The translations under genes were made by a program, and so were the position numbers. This document shows, piece by piece, positions 53,077-61,963 of a stretch of DNA of 64,000 bases. The notes below the pieces were generated by a model, which made no database searches, was not told the DNA's origin, and worked only from the letters and a program-made list of their open reading frames with translations. Source of the DNA: Lentzea guizhouensis (GTDB lineage Bacteria; Actinomycetota; Actinomycetes; Mycobacteriales; Pseudonocardiaceae); the NCBI RefSeq assembly GCF_001701025.1, contig NZ_CP016793.1, forward strand, positions 2,542,001 through 2,606,000. Direction: 5' to 3'. Every line of letters starts with the position of its first letter. Within the stretch, counting starts at the first letter, position 1.

Positions 53077-53652
53077 TCAGCTCACGTCCAGATGAGACGC
53101 CTGGCGCAGGGCGAACTCGACCACCTGACGGCCGATGACCCGCAGGTTCCTGTCGACGTCGGCGTCCGAGCAGGAGCCGTCACCGTCGAACTTGACCTGC
53201 GCGGAGTTGATCGCGGCACCCAGCGGCGTCGGCCAGCCGCGCAGTGCGTGCACGATCGAGCGGACCGCGGCGAGCGTGTTGACGGCGGCCTGCCACCCGT
53301 AGGCGGCGGTGATCGTGCCGACCGCGCGGCCGTCGAGGTAGGGGCGCTCGTCGTCGCGGAGGTCCTCGATGTAGTCGAGGGCGTTCTTGACCAGACCGGA
53401 GACCGTGCCGTGGTAGCCGGGCGAGACGAGGATCACGCCGTCGGCCCTGCGGAGGTCCTCGACCATCTTCAGCGCGACCTCCGTGCGTTCCGGCACGGAC
53501 GGGTCGTAGAACGGCAACACCAGCTCGGGGCCGCTGTACTGGATGGTCTGCGCGCCGAGCTCGCGAGCACCCTCGAGCGCGACCCGCAGCGCCCGCTCGG
53601 ACTGCGAGTCGGACCTGATCGAGCCGCCGATGCCCACCACCGTCACCGTCAT
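53077..53652 (-). CDS. NADPH-dependent FMN reductase
   Basis: A protein of 191 residues with GGSIRSDSQSERAL (FMN phosphate loop) and SPGYHGTVSGLVKNALDY. Supplies reduced flavin or acts as a quinone reductase. ATG 53652 with GGAAGGA upstream. Confidence 0.88.
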   Translation of the reverse strand: MTVTVVGIGGSIRSDSQSERALRVALEGARELGAQTIQYSGPELVLPFYDPSVPERTEVALKMVEDLRRADGVILVSPGYHGTVSGLVKNALDYIEDLRDDERPYLDGRAVGTITAAYGWQAAVNTLAAVRSIVHALRGWPTPLGAAINSAQVKFDGDGSCSDADVDRNLRVIGRQVVEFALRQASHLDVS

Positions 53653-53717
53653 GACGTCGATCCTTCCACCTCCAGATACCTGGAGATCCAGCACTACTCG
53701 CTAGTAACGTGCACCAC

Positions 53718-54770
53718 ATGTCGAACTTCCAGGCCGGCCTGCTCGCCGGCGCTCTGCGCTTCGCGTTCGGTCTGCCCGGTCCCGTGCGCCGCCTGATCGC
53801 CGGCACCCCGATCCGCCTGGACGGTCAGGACCTGCACCCGGAGGCCCAGCTGCTGCTGCGACTCCAGCAGCTGTCGGGAACCGGGTGGCGCACTCGGACA
53901 GCATCGGAGAGCCGACTAGACCTGGAGTTGAGTTCGAAGCTCGTGTCCGGCCCGGCGATCACCGGGGTGGGTGCGCGCGAGCTCACGATCGGGGAGTTCG
54001 CGGGCCGGCTGTACACGCCCGCCGGCCTGGCTCCCGGCTCGGCGTTGTTGATCTTCTACCACGGTGGCGGCTGGGTGACCGGCAGCCTGGAGAGCCACGA
54101 CAACCTGTGCCGGTTCCTCGCCCGTGAAGCCGGCGTGCGGGTGCTGGCGGCGGACTACCGGCTCGCGCCCGAGTACCCGTTCCCCGCGGCGGCCGACGAC
54201 GCGGCCGAGGTGCTGCGCTACGCCGTGGCCAAGGCGGAGGACCTGGGCGTCGACCCGCGCCGGATCGCGCTGGGCGGCGACAGCGCGGGCGGCAACCTGG
54301 CCGCGGTGACCGCGCACGCCGCCGAGGTCGACGTGGCGTTCCTGCTGCTCTTCTACCCCGGTGTGGACGCGTCCGTGCGGCGGCGGTCGCGGGAGATCTT
54401 CGGCAACGGGTTCTTCCTGACCGACGAGAAGATGGACTGGTTCCTCGACCAGTACGCCGCCGGCGGCGAGGCCCGCAACGACCCACGCCTGTCGATCATG
54501 CTGGCCGAGGACCTGTCCGGCCTGCCGCCGACCTACATCGCGACGGCGGGCTACGACCCGTTGCGCGACGAGGGCGAGGCCTTCGCCGAACGCCTGGCCG
54601 CCGAGGGCGTGCCGGTGGTGCTGCGGCGGCACGAGGGGTTGTTCCACGGCTTCGCGAACGTGCTCGGCGTGGGCGGCATCTTCCGCGAGGCCGTGTCCGA
54701 AGCCGTCGGTGCGCTGCGGACGGGGCTGGCGCTGGCGAACTCCGCTCAGGACGTGACCGAGACGGCCTGA
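53718..54770 (+). CDS. HSL-type alpha/beta hydrolase (esterase)
   Basis: A protein of 350 residues with YHGGGWVTG (oxyanion), GGDSAGGNLA (nucleophile Ser), Asp in GYDPLRDEG and His in GLFHGF. Carboxylesterase of the hormone-sensitive lipase group. ATG 53718 lies seven bases after TAACGT; GTG 53709 is the alternative. Overlaps the convergent MFS gene by 25 bases. Confidence 0.87.
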   Translation: MSNFQAGLLAGALRFAFGLPGPVRRLIAGTPIRLDGQDLHPEAQLLLRLQQLSGTGWRTRTASESRLDLELSSKLVSGPAITGVGARELTIGEFAGRLYTPAGLAPGSALLIFYHGGGWVTGSLESHDNLCRFLAREAGVRVLAADYRLAPEYPFPAAADDAAEVLRYAVAKAEDLGVDPRRIALGGDSAGGNLAAVTAHAAEVDVAFLLLFYPGVDASVRRRSREIFGNGFFLTDEKMDWFLDQYAAGGEARNDPRLSIMLAEDLSGLPPTYIATAGYDPLRDEGEAFAERLAAEGVPVVLRRHEGLFHGFANVLGVGGIFREAVSEAVGALRTGLALANSAQDVTETA

Positions 54771-55936
54771 GGCTCGGGCTGGCGTTGCCTGCTCAGCAGG
54801 TAGCCGACGCCCGCGACCGCGAGCCCCGCCACCCCCGCGACGACGAAGCCGAGCGCGGGCCCGCCGCTGTCCACGGCGAGGCCCGCGAGCGGTTGCCCCG
54901 CCGCGACCCCGAACGTGAACGCCGAGCCCTGCAACCCGAGCGCCATCCCCCGTGCCGACGCGGGCGCGAGCCTGCTGACCTGCTCGCTCGAGGCGGCGAT
55001 CGTGGGCGCGCACAACAGGTTCATCGGGATCAACGCCAGCGCCAGCAACGCCACGTTGCCGTCCCCCAACCCGACCGGAATCTCCAGCAACGCCATGCCG
55101 GCCAGCAACACGACCCCGCCCGGCACCCGCTTCAGCCCGCCGTAGACGAGCCCGCCGAACGCCGACGCCGCGCACATCACCACGAAGATCACGCCGAGCC
55201 AGCTCTGCCTGCCCGCGTGCTCCAGGCTCGCGATCGCCGCGAGCTCCATGCCCGACAACACCATCGTGGCCCCGAACGGGATGATCAACGCCGCGATCAT
55301 CGGCCCCCGCAACCACTCCTGCCAGCGCGGTGCGGGTTCCTCCGTGACCTCGTCCTCGTTCACCAACGGCGGGTTCACCACGTACAGCAGCACGCACGCG
55401 AGCACGATCGCCACCCCGATGGACACGAGCGCCGCGCCGGTGGAGATCTTCGTCGCCAGCAGCACACCCGCCGCCGGCCCGACCATGAACGACAGCTCGA
55501 CCGAGATCGAGTCCAGCGAGAACGCGGGCCTGCGCTGCGCCACCGGCACCAGCGCCGTGAGCGCCTGCCTGCCGATCGACATCACCGGCACCGAGAACAA
55601 CCCGTTGGCGAACGCCAGCGGCAGCAACAGGTAGTAGCTCATCAACGGCGCCGTCACCCAGAACGCGCCCTCGACCACCGCGCTCACGACGAGCGTGATC
55701 CGCAGGCCTTTCAGGTCGATCAAGCGCCCCATCAGCGGCGAACCGAGCCCGATGCCGACCATCGTCGCGAACCCGACCGTGCCCGCCGCCGCGTACCCCT
55801 TGTCGAGCGAGGTGACGACGTGCAGCGTCACCGTCACCCCCGCCGCCGTCGGGGCGATCCGCGCGAGCAGCACCAGCAGCATCAGGGAGCGGACGCCGGG
55901 CAGGGCGAGGACGGTGCGGAAGGGGGCGAGGTTCAC
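54746..55936 (-). CDS. Major facilitator superfamily transporter
   Basis: A protein of 396 residues with 12 spans; MGRLIDLKGLRI after span 2 is the motif A region. Substrate unknown. GTG 55936. Confidence 0.83.
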   Translation of the reverse strand: MNLAPFRTVLALPGVRSLMLLVLLARIAPTAAGVTVTLHVVTSLDKGYAAAGTVGFATMVGIGLGSPLMGRLIDLKGLRITLVVSAVVEGAFWVTAPLMSYYLLLPLAFANGLFSVPVMSIGRQALTALVPVAQRRPAFSLDSISVELSFMVGPAAGVLLATKISTGAALVSIGVAIVLACVLLYVVNPPLVNEDEVTEEPAPRWQEWLRGPMIAALIIPFGATMVLSGMELAAIASLEHAGRQSWLGVIFVVMCAASAFGGLVYGGLKRVPGGVVLLAGMALLEIPVGLGDGNVALLALALIPMNLLCAPTIAASSEQVSRLAPASARGMALGLQGSAFTFGVAAGQPLAGLAVDSGGPALGFVVAGVAGLAVAGVGYLLSRQRQPEPQAVSVTS

Positions 55937-56020
55937 CCCCTCATCGTCGCCCTGCTGGCAAGGCGGTTTTCCGCTCAGGCGGGGGCCTTCCCATCGTCGT
56001 GCGAAGGCCCCCGCACCGGG

Positions 56021-57832
56021 CTAGCGCGCCAGGTGGCGGCGAGCGAAGTCCACCTCCGCCGCCGTCTGCCGCATCGTCTCCGCGACCACCAGAGACCCGT
56101 GTCCCGCGTCGTACCGGTACATCTCGTAGGTGTGGCCGCGCTCCGCCAGCGCGTCCAGGTAGTTGTCGATCTGCCGGATCGGGCAGCGGGGGTCGTTCTC
56201 GCCCGCGAGGATCAGGACCGGGGCGGTGACCTGGTCGACGTAGGTGAGCGGCGAGCACTCGCGGTAGAGGTCGGGCAGTTCGTCCGGGGAGCCGCCGAAG
56301 AGTGCGCGGTCGAAGGCGCGCAGCGGTTCCATCTCGTCCTCGTAGGCGGCGAGGTAGTCGGCGACCGGGACGGCCGCGATGCCGACGGCCCAGCGGTCGG
56401 GCTGGGTGCCGATGCCGAGCAGGGTCAGGTAGCCGCCCCAGGAGCCGCCGTTCAGGACGACGCGCGCGGGGTCGGTGAGGCCGGAGTCGACGGCCCAGTC
56501 GTGGACGGCGGCGATGTCTTCCAGTTCGGTGAGGCCGGGGCGGCCCTCGATGGCGTCGCGCCACCGGGAGCCGTAGCCCGAGGAGCCGCGGTAGTTGACG
56601 TGGACGGTGGCGAAGCCCGCGTCGAGCCAGACGGCGCGGTAGGCGGAGAAGCGGTCCTCGTCGGAGGAGTGCGGGCCGCCGTGGATCATGAAGACGGTCG
56701 GGAACGGCCCCTCGCCCGCCGGGCGGGAGACCAGGGCGTGCACGTCGCCGACGAAGACGTCCTCCAGCGGCAGCGACGTCGCCGGGCGGGCGCCGGCGGG
56801 TTCGACGAGGACGCGTTCGGTGCCGTCGGTGGCCAGGGCGCGGATCACGGTCGAGTTCGAGGCGGAGGACCAGGAGTACTCGACGGTGCCGTCGGGGCGG
56901 ACGCCGGCCGAGCCGATCACGCCGGGTGCGGTGTCCAGAGTGGACAGCTCGCCGGTGGTGAGGTCGTAGCGGTGCACGGTGTTGCGGGCGTGGTGGGTGT
57001 GGACGATCAGCAACGCGGAGGCGTCCGGGTACCAGTCGGCGGCGACCTCGCCGGGCAGGTCGAGGACGATCTCGCGTTCGGTGTCGGCGGCGACGTCCCA
57101 GATCAGGAGCTCCTCGCGGCCGCGGCGCTCGTGCAGCACGAGGAGCCGCTGGTCGCCGCGGACCGGGCTGAACGAGATGGCGTCGAGGCCCTTGCCCTTG
57201 CCGTCCCACTTCTCGGCGACGACCGAGCCGTCGGCGGTGGCCAGCACGCGCAGGGCCATGTGGCGGTTGTCGCCGTGTTCGGAGTGCGCGATGGCGACGA
57301 GCGACTCGTCCTTGGCGAGCGCGGTGACGCCGGCGTCGTTCTCGTTCTGGTAGATCACCTCGGTGCGGTCGCCGCGGGCGAGCCAGACCGTGGTGCCGTC
57401 GTCGGTCGAGGCGGCGACGGCCGTGACCTCGTGGCCGATCTCCAGACCGGCCGGGTAGCCGGCGGTGACGTCCCGGACCGCGGGCTCCGCCTTGCTGCCG
57501 TCGGCGTGGAACGGTTCGCGCACCCAGACGCCGAACTCGTCGCCGTCGTGGTCGTCGAACCACCAGATCTCGGTGCCGTCCGGGTTCAGCGTGCCGTGTG
57601 ACGTGCCGTTCGGGCGGTCGGTGACCTTGCGGTGCTCGTCGGTGGCCCGGTCCCACGCGTAGATCTCCCACACCCCACCGGCGTTGGAGATGTAGAGCGT
57701 GCGGTCGGGTGCGTCGTCGGCCCAGCCGGGCAGGCTCATCCGGGGTGCGGTGAACCGTTCACGCCACGTGGTCTCCGCGGCGGGGTCGTCGAAGAGCTGG
57801 TCCGGAACCTCTGGAGCAGGGTGCGTCGTCAC
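56021..57832 (-). CDS. S9-family prolyl oligopeptidase-like serine peptidase
   Basis: A protein of 603 residues: N-terminal beta-propeller (about 40-340) and C-terminal hydrolase with GGSWGGYL (Ser), ENDPRCP (Asp) and DAGHGS (His). IHGGPHSS is the oxyanion segment. No signal peptide, so cytosolic. Acts on short peptides. GTG 57832; divergent from a proline-rich membrane protein. Confidence 0.88.
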   Translation of the reverse strand: MTTHPAPEVPDQLFDDPAAETTWRERFTAPRMSLPGWADDAPDRTLYISNAGGVWEIYAWDRATDEHRKVTDRPNGTSHGTLNPDGTEIWWFDDHDGDEFGVWVREPFHADGSKAEPAVRDVTAGYPAGLEIGHEVTAVAASTDDGTTVWLARGDRTEVIYQNENDAGVTALAKDESLVAIAHSEHGDNRHMALRVLATADGSVVAEKWDGKGKGLDAISFSPVRGDQRLLVLHERRGREELLIWDVAADTEREIVLDLPGEVAADWYPDASALLIVHTHHARNTVHRYDLTTGELSTLDTAPGVIGSAGVRPDGTVEYSWSSASNSTVIRALATDGTERVLVEPAGARPATSLPLEDVFVGDVHALVSRPAGEGPFPTVFMIHGGPHSSDEDRFSAYRAVWLDAGFATVHVNYRGSSGYGSRWRDAIEGRPGLTELEDIAAVHDWAVDSGLTDPARVVLNGGSWGGYLTLLGIGTQPDRWAVGIAAVPVADYLAAYEDEMEPLRAFDRALFGGSPDELPDLYRECSPLTYVDQVTAPVLILAGENDPRCPIRQIDNYLDALAERGHTYEMYRYDAGHGSLVVAETMRQTAAEVDFARRHLAR

Positions 57833-57874
57833 AACGCAACACTAGAGTCACAGGCGGTTCTAGGGGGATCCGAG

Positions 57875-58504
57875 ATGACACAACCACCACAGTGGGGAGG
57901 GCCGCCACCACCGCGGCCGCCGTACCAACAGCAGTACCCGCAGCACTCGCAACCGCAACACCGGCAACCGGGGTATCCGCCGCCGGGCCACCCGCAGCAG
58001 CCGGGCCACCACCAGCAGCACGTCCGCCAGCAGCACGTCCACCAGCAGGGCCCGTGGCTCCCGCCGAAGCCCGCCCAGCTGACCCTGCTGGCCGTGCTGA
58101 ACTGGGTGTTCGCCGTCGCGATGTTCGTGCTCGCGGCGTTCGTCGTCGTGAGCTTCCTGATGTCCGGCAGCACGCTGGTCATCGGCATCGTGCTCGCGGT
58201 GATCATCGGCGGGTTCGGCGCGTTGAACGCGCTGGCGGCGCTGTCGGTCAACCACCCGCACTTCCCGAACACCGCGGCCGCGCAGATGGCAGGCACCTTC
58301 ACCGCGTTGGTGCTGCTCGTGGCGCTGGTCCGCTCGGTGCGGCGCGGGCTGGCGGAGCTGCTGCCGTCGCTGGGTTCGTTCGCGCTGCTGGTCGTGTGCG
58401 TGACCAGCCTGGTGCTCGCGACGCGGCCGGCGGTGAAGCAGTGGATCGCGGCGAAGCACCAGCAGTCGATCGCGCAGGGGCACGTGCCGAGGAACCGCCG
58501 GTGA
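57875..58504 (+). CDS. Membrane protein with Pro/Gln/His-rich N-terminus
   Basis: A protein of 209 residues: about 70 residues rich in Pro, Gln and His, then four membrane spans. Such N-termini are common in actinobacterial cell-envelope proteins. ATG follows GGGGGA. Coupled to the DUF3291 gene by GTGA. Confidence 0.7.
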   Translation: MTQPPQWGGPPPPRPPYQQQYPQHSQPQHRQPGYPPPGHPQQPGHHQQHVRQQHVHQQGPWLPPKPAQLTLLAVLNWVFAVAMFVLAAFVVVSFLMSGSTLVIGIVLAVIIGGFGALNALAALSVNHPHFPNTAAAQMAGTFTALVLLVALVRSVRRGLAELLPSLGSFALLVVCVTSLVLATRPAVKQWIAAKHQQSIAQGHVPRNRR

Positions 58505-58950
58505 ACCTCGAACTGGCCCAGGTCAACATCTCGCGGCTGCTCGCACCGCTGGACAGCCCGCAGCTGGCGGAGTTCGTGGCGGCGCTCGACCCGGTGAACG
58601 CGGTCGCGGACACCGCACCGGGCTTCCGCTGGCGGCTGCAGAACGAGGACGGCAACGCCACGGCGTTGCGGGTCTTCGACGACGACTGGCTGATCGTGAA
58701 CATGTCGGTGTGGGAGTCGCCGCAGGCGTTGCTCGACTACGTCTACGGCGAGGCCCATCGCGCGGTGCTGCGCGGGCGGCGGCAGTGGTTCCACGCCCCG
58801 GCCGAGGCGATGACGGCGTTGTGGTGGGTGCCTGCCGGACACCGGCCGTCCATCACGGAGGCCGAAGAACGGTTGGTGCACCTGCGCGCGCACGGGCCGA
58901 CATCGGAGGCGTTCACGTTGAAGCAGATCTACGACCCGACATCGGCGTAG
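58501..58950 (+). CDS. DUF3291 protein
   Basis: A protein of 149 residues starting LELAQVNISRLLAPLDSPQL and containing WVPAGHRPSITEAEERL, typical of DUF3291, a dimeric ferredoxin-like fold related to antibiotic monooxygenases. Function unknown. Second gene of a two-gene operon. Confidence 0.8.
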   Translation: MNLELAQVNISRLLAPLDSPQLAEFVAALDPVNAVADTAPGFRWRLQNEDGNATALRVFDDDWLIVNMSVWESPQALLDYVYGEAHRAVLRGRRQWFHAPAEAMTALWWVPAGHRPSITEAEERLVHLRAHGPTSEAFTLKQIYDPTSA

Positions 58951-58957
58951 CTGATCA

Positions 58958-58986
58958 GGGGTGCGCGGAAGGGTTTCGCGCACCCC
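58958..58986 (+). terminator. Hairpin terminator after the DUF3291 gene
   Basis: GGGGTGCGCG and its exact complement CGCGCACCCC (58977-58986), nine-base loop, eight bases past the stop codon. Confidence 0.75.
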
Positions 58987-59030
58987 TGGAATCCCTAGGT
59001 GTGCGGCTCTTCGCGAGTTAACGTTTGTGG

Positions 59031-59510
59031 ATGCCCGATACAGCGGAGCGGCTCGACGCGGCAGACACGCTGGAGGAAGTGCAACGGATCGTGCGCACCA
59101 CGGCCCGTTCGCTGCTGAGTGCCCACGGCGCGACGCTCGTGCTGCTGGACGGCGACCTCTGCTACTACGCGGACGAGGACTCGATGAGCCCGTTGTGGAA
59201 GGGCCAGCGCTTCCCCGCGGTGAACTGCATCAGCGGCTGGGCGATGTTCAACCGCAAGACCGTCGCCATCAAGGACATCCGGTTCGACGAACGGATCCCG
59301 CAGGAGGCGTACCGGCCGACGTTCGTGCGGAGCCTGGTGATGGCCCCGATCCTGAGGCCGCTGGCCATCGGGGCGATCGGGTGCTACTGGGCGGTGCCGC
59401 ACACGGCGTCCGAGTCGGAGACCTCTGCTCTGGAGGCCCTGGCCGCTGCAGCGGGTGATGCGCTGGAGCGGTTCCCGGAGGGTCTGCCCGCGCGGGGCTT
59501 CCTCAGCTAG
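59031..59510 (+). CDS. GAF-domain protein
   Basis: A stand-alone GAF domain of 159 residues: VQRIVRTTARSLLSAHGATLVLL, NCISGWAMFNRKTVAIKDI and a C-terminal LEALAAAAGDALERF. Similar domains precede histidine kinases; here no output domain is attached. ATG 59031 is six bases after TAACGT (59019-59024). Confidence 0.78.
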   Translation: MPDTAERLDAADTLEEVQRIVRTTARSLLSAHGATLVLLDGDLCYYADEDSMSPLWKGQRFPAVNCISGWAMFNRKTVAIKDIRFDERIPQEAYRPTFVRSLVMAPILRPLAIGAIGCYWAVPHTASESETSALEALAAAAGDALERFPEGLPARGFLS

Positions 59511-59534
59511 CGGTGGCGCAGCCGGGCGCCGGTC

Positions 59535-59759
59535 CTACTGACCCAGCTCCTCCTCGAAGATCCGGTCGACCTGCTTCGAGGCCCGGCTGAGCGCCTTGAC
59601 CGCGGTGATCACGACGAGGAACGCGGCGGCGACCGCGAGCGTCACCCAGACCGACGTGAGCGTGTAGACGATCGCGAGCGACTGCAGGACGACGATCGTC
59701 TTCGCGGCTATGACGAGCCACGAACGGTGAACCTGCTTGGCGGCGGTTGCGGAGTTCAT
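59535..59759 (-). CDS. Small two-span membrane protein
   Basis: A protein of 74 residues with one long or two short hydrophobic helices (WLVIAAKTIVVLQSLAIVY and VTLAVAAAFLVVITAV) and an acidic C-terminus. GGAG precedes ATG 59759. Not recognised. Confidence 0.6.
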   Translation of the reverse strand: MNSATAAKQVHRSWLVIAAKTIVVLQSLAIVYTLTSVWVTLAVAAAFLVVITAVKALSRASKQVDRIFEEELGQ

Positions 59760-59842
59760 GAACGTCTCCCGATCAATTCATCTGGTGCCGAACGCACGCC
59801 CGTCTTGTCGAGATGATCTCGGTGCCTGTTACGTACCGTGAC

Positions 59843-59854
59843 TTGAAGCTTCAA
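59843..59854. promoter_or_regulatory. 12-bp palindrome in the AT-richer region upstream of the small membrane protein
   Basis: TTGAAGCTTCAA is a perfect palindrome about 84 bases upstream of ATG 59759, in a stretch with lower GC than the rest. Probable regulator site. Confidence 0.4.
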
Positions 59855-60042
59855 CCTTCACTCGTAAGGGTTAACACTACGTCACTGTTCTGTATTATTT
59901 GACCCTGAATGATGGCGCTGCGTGCCTACAGCCACCGTCGCGCGTGCCGCCGCTCGTGTCGATAGGGGTCCCCCGATCGTGTGATTCTCAGGCGTGGATC
60001 GATGCCCTTTTCCGGCCCGCTCGGGACCTTCGACCCTTCGGT

Positions 60043-60945
60043 TCACACAGACGTTCCGGTCAGGCGCTCGGCCTCGGCCCACAACCGCGCGGCGACCGCC
60101 TTGTCGCGCGCGCGCCGCGGCACCCGCACAGGCCTGGTCGGCCCGACGAGCGCCCAGCGGGGCCCGTAGTAGCCGCCCTGGACCGCACCGGGGTCGGCCG
60201 CCGCGTACAGGAGCGGCTCGGTGCCCTGGACGGCGTCCTGCGAGGGGACGACCCGGTACCCGATGGACTCGAGCAGCCCCGGCCGGCCGCCGTTGAGGTG
60301 CGGACCGGAGACCATCAGGTTCGTGCGGGTGTAGCCGGGGTGCGCACCGACCGACAGCAACGGCCAGCCGCGCTCGACCGCGAGGTCGGCCAGGTGCAGC
60401 GTCATCAGCAGGTCGGCGAGCTTGGTCTGCGCGTAGGCGCGCATCGGGCTGTACCGCCGGCTCGACTGCAGGTCGGCGAAGTCGATCCGGCCACCGGTCG
60501 CGGCGCCGCTGCTCATGGTGACGACCCTGGCCGCGGGAGCTTTCAGCAGCAACGGCAGCAGCCGGGCCGTGAGGGCGAACGGGCCGAGGAAGTTGCTGGC
60601 CAGTTGGAGCTCGAAGCCGTCCACCGTCTCCGTGCGCGCGGGCACGTTCATCACACCGGCGTTGTTGACGAGGACGTCCAGCGCGGTGCCGTCGGAGATC
60701 AGCCCGTCGGCGAACTCGCGCACCGAGGCCTGGTCGGCGAGGTCGAGCCGGCGGACCTCCAGCACAGCCTCAGGATGCGCGGCCAGGATCTCCGCCTTCG
60801 CCTGCTCACCCTTGGCCCCGGTGCGCACCGCGAGCACCACCTCGGCCCCGGCCGCGGCGAGCCGCTTGGCCGCCTCCTTGCCGGTGCCGCTGTTCGCCCC
60901 GGTGACGACGACGCGCTTGCCGTGCTGGTCAGGAACCTCGTACAT
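60043..60945 (-). CDS. Short-chain dehydrogenase/reductase
   Basis: A protein of 300 residues of the retinol-dehydrogenase-like group: [12 protein letters not shown] (cofactor), LVNNAGVM, Ser in VVTMSSGAA and YAQTK for YxxxK. ATG 60945 follows AGGGG. Divergent from a TetR regulator with a repeated operator between them. Confidence 0.88.
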   Translation of the reverse strand: MYEVPDQHGKRVVVTGANSGTGKEAAKRLAAAGAEVVLAVRTGAKGEQAKAEILAAHPEAVLEVRRLDLADQASVREFADGLISDGTALDVLVNNAGVMNVPARTETVDGFELQLASNFLGPFALTARLLPLLLKAPAARVVTMSSGAATGGRIDFADLQSSRRYSPMRAYAQTKLADLLMTLHLADLAVERGWPLLSVGAHPGYTRTNLMVSGPHLNGGRPGLLESIGYRVVPSQDAVQGTEPLLYAAADPGAVQGGYYGPRWALVGPTRPVRVPRRARDKAVAARLWAEAERLTGTSV

Positions 60946-60960
60946 GGCCAACCCCTTTAC

Positions 60961-61026
60961 GTACCGACGGTCCGTTATGGCTCCACGCTAACGTACCGTC
61001 GGTCTCTTAGTAAAGTACCGCCGGTC
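60961..61026. promoter_or_regulatory. Three-copy TetR operator
   Basis: GTACCGNCGGTC occurs at 60961-60972, 60993-61004 and 61015-61026. Spacings of 32 and 22 bases are about three and two helical turns. Each copy has a palindromic ACCG-N-CGGT core. Confidence 0.7.
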
Positions 61027-61032
61027 TGTAAC

Positions 61033-61701
61033 ATGGGACACGTGACCTTCCAGCGAGCGCGCACCGACGAGCAGCGCACCGAACGGCGGCGGCAGATCCT
61101 CGACGCCGCGGCCGCGATGCTCACCGAGATGCCGGTGGCCGAGCTGAGCCTCACCGCGCTGAGCCGGCGGGTGCGCCTGGCCAAGGCGAACGTGCTGCGC
61201 TACTTCGACTCGCGCGAGGCGGTGCTGCTGGAGCTGCTGGAGGCACAGATGGCGGAGTGCATCACGGAACTGGAGTCCGCTCCCACACCGGACGGCTCCG
61301 CACGGGAGCGCGGCGACCGGCTGGCCGCACTCTTCGCCGACTCACTGGCCGCGCGACCCATGCTGTGCGACCTGGTCGCCTCGCAGGCGACCGTGCTGGA
61401 GCGCAACATCTCGGTGGAGACGGCGATCCGGCACAAGCGGACGATCCGGGAGTCGCTGAGTGCCTTGGTCCAGCTGGTCCGCCGGCACCTGCCCGAACTC
61501 GGCGCCGAGGACGCGGGCGCCCTGGTGCAGACCGTCATGCTGACGGCGGTGGCGGCGTGGCCGGCGAGCCGGCCCCCGCAGGCGTTGCTCTCCGCGTATG
61601 CGGCGGACCCGAGCCTGGCGGCCATGTGCATCGACTTCGCCGACGCGGTGCGGCGCAGCGGTGAGGTGACCGCGGCCGGGCTGCTCGCACGTCGGCAATA
61701 G
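61033..61701 (+). CDS. TetR-family regulator
   Basis: A protein of 222 residues with HTH RRRQILDAAAAMLTEMPVAELSLTALSRRVRLAKANVLRYFDSREAVLLEL at residues 17-68. Likely represses itself and the divergent SDR gene. ATG 61033 or GTG 61042. Followed by the terminator of the tRNA-Pro fragment on the other strand. Confidence 0.87.
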   Translation: MGHVTFQRARTDEQRTERRRQILDAAAAMLTEMPVAELSLTALSRRVRLAKANVLRYFDSREAVLLELLEAQMAECITELESAPTPDGSARERGDRLAALFADSLAARPMLCDLVASQATVLERNISVETAIRHKRTIRESLSALVQLVRRHLPELGAEDAGALVQTVMLTAVAAWPASRPPQALLSAYAADPSLAAMCIDFADAVRRSGEVTAAGLLARRQ

Positions 61702-61730
61702 CGGCGGAATCATCTTGTGGACAAACAAAA

Positions 61731-61770
61731 ATCGGGCCTGGCACCATCGCATGATGGAACCAGGCCCGAT
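61731..61770 (-). terminator. Original tRNA-Pro terminator
   Basis: On the - strand ATCGGGCCTGG (61760-61770) pairs with its complement at 61731-61741, with an inner CCATC/GATGG stem, followed by TTTTTGTTT. It lies seven bases after the tRNA 3' end. Confidence 0.88.
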
Positions 61771-61776
61771 TCTCAA

Positions 61777-61818
61777 TCGGGGTGACAGGATTTGAACCTG
61801 TGACCTCTTCGTCCCGAA
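61777..61818 (-). tRNA. 3' fragment of tRNA-Pro(CGG), probable attachment site
   Basis: On the - strand the sequence runs from the anticodon loop TTCGGGA through CGAAG, the variable loop, the T arm (ACAGG TTCAAAT CCTGT) to CACCCCGA. The 5' half, including the D arm and the 5' anticodon stem (CTTCG), is replaced by unrelated sequence. A 3' half with its own terminator is what integration into a tRNA gene leaves at the distal junction; the intact tRNA should lie to the right of the window. Confidence 0.75.
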
Positions 61819-61963
61819 CTAAGTCCGGCGGCACCGCTGGCCTGCTGCGGCGTGCATACCTGCTGGTAGAGCCGTTGGTTGCCGTTGGACTGCATGGGTG
61901 CTGGAAGCCCTCTATCGGAGGTTGTTCTCCCAGGTTTCTCCCAGTCGGCACGCATCGTGTGGC
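61819..61963. other. Junction sequence inside the presumed element
   Basis: No gene is supported. A 60-codon frame on the - strand (start 61955) ends within the att fragment but has no ribosome site and crosses the tRNA piece; it could be a remnant left by integration. Confidence 0.3.

Noticed and set aside
61777..61850. Intact tRNA gene at 61.8 kb
   Set aside because: Only the 3' half is present; sequence 5' of the anticodon loop cannot form the anticodon stem, D arm or acceptor.
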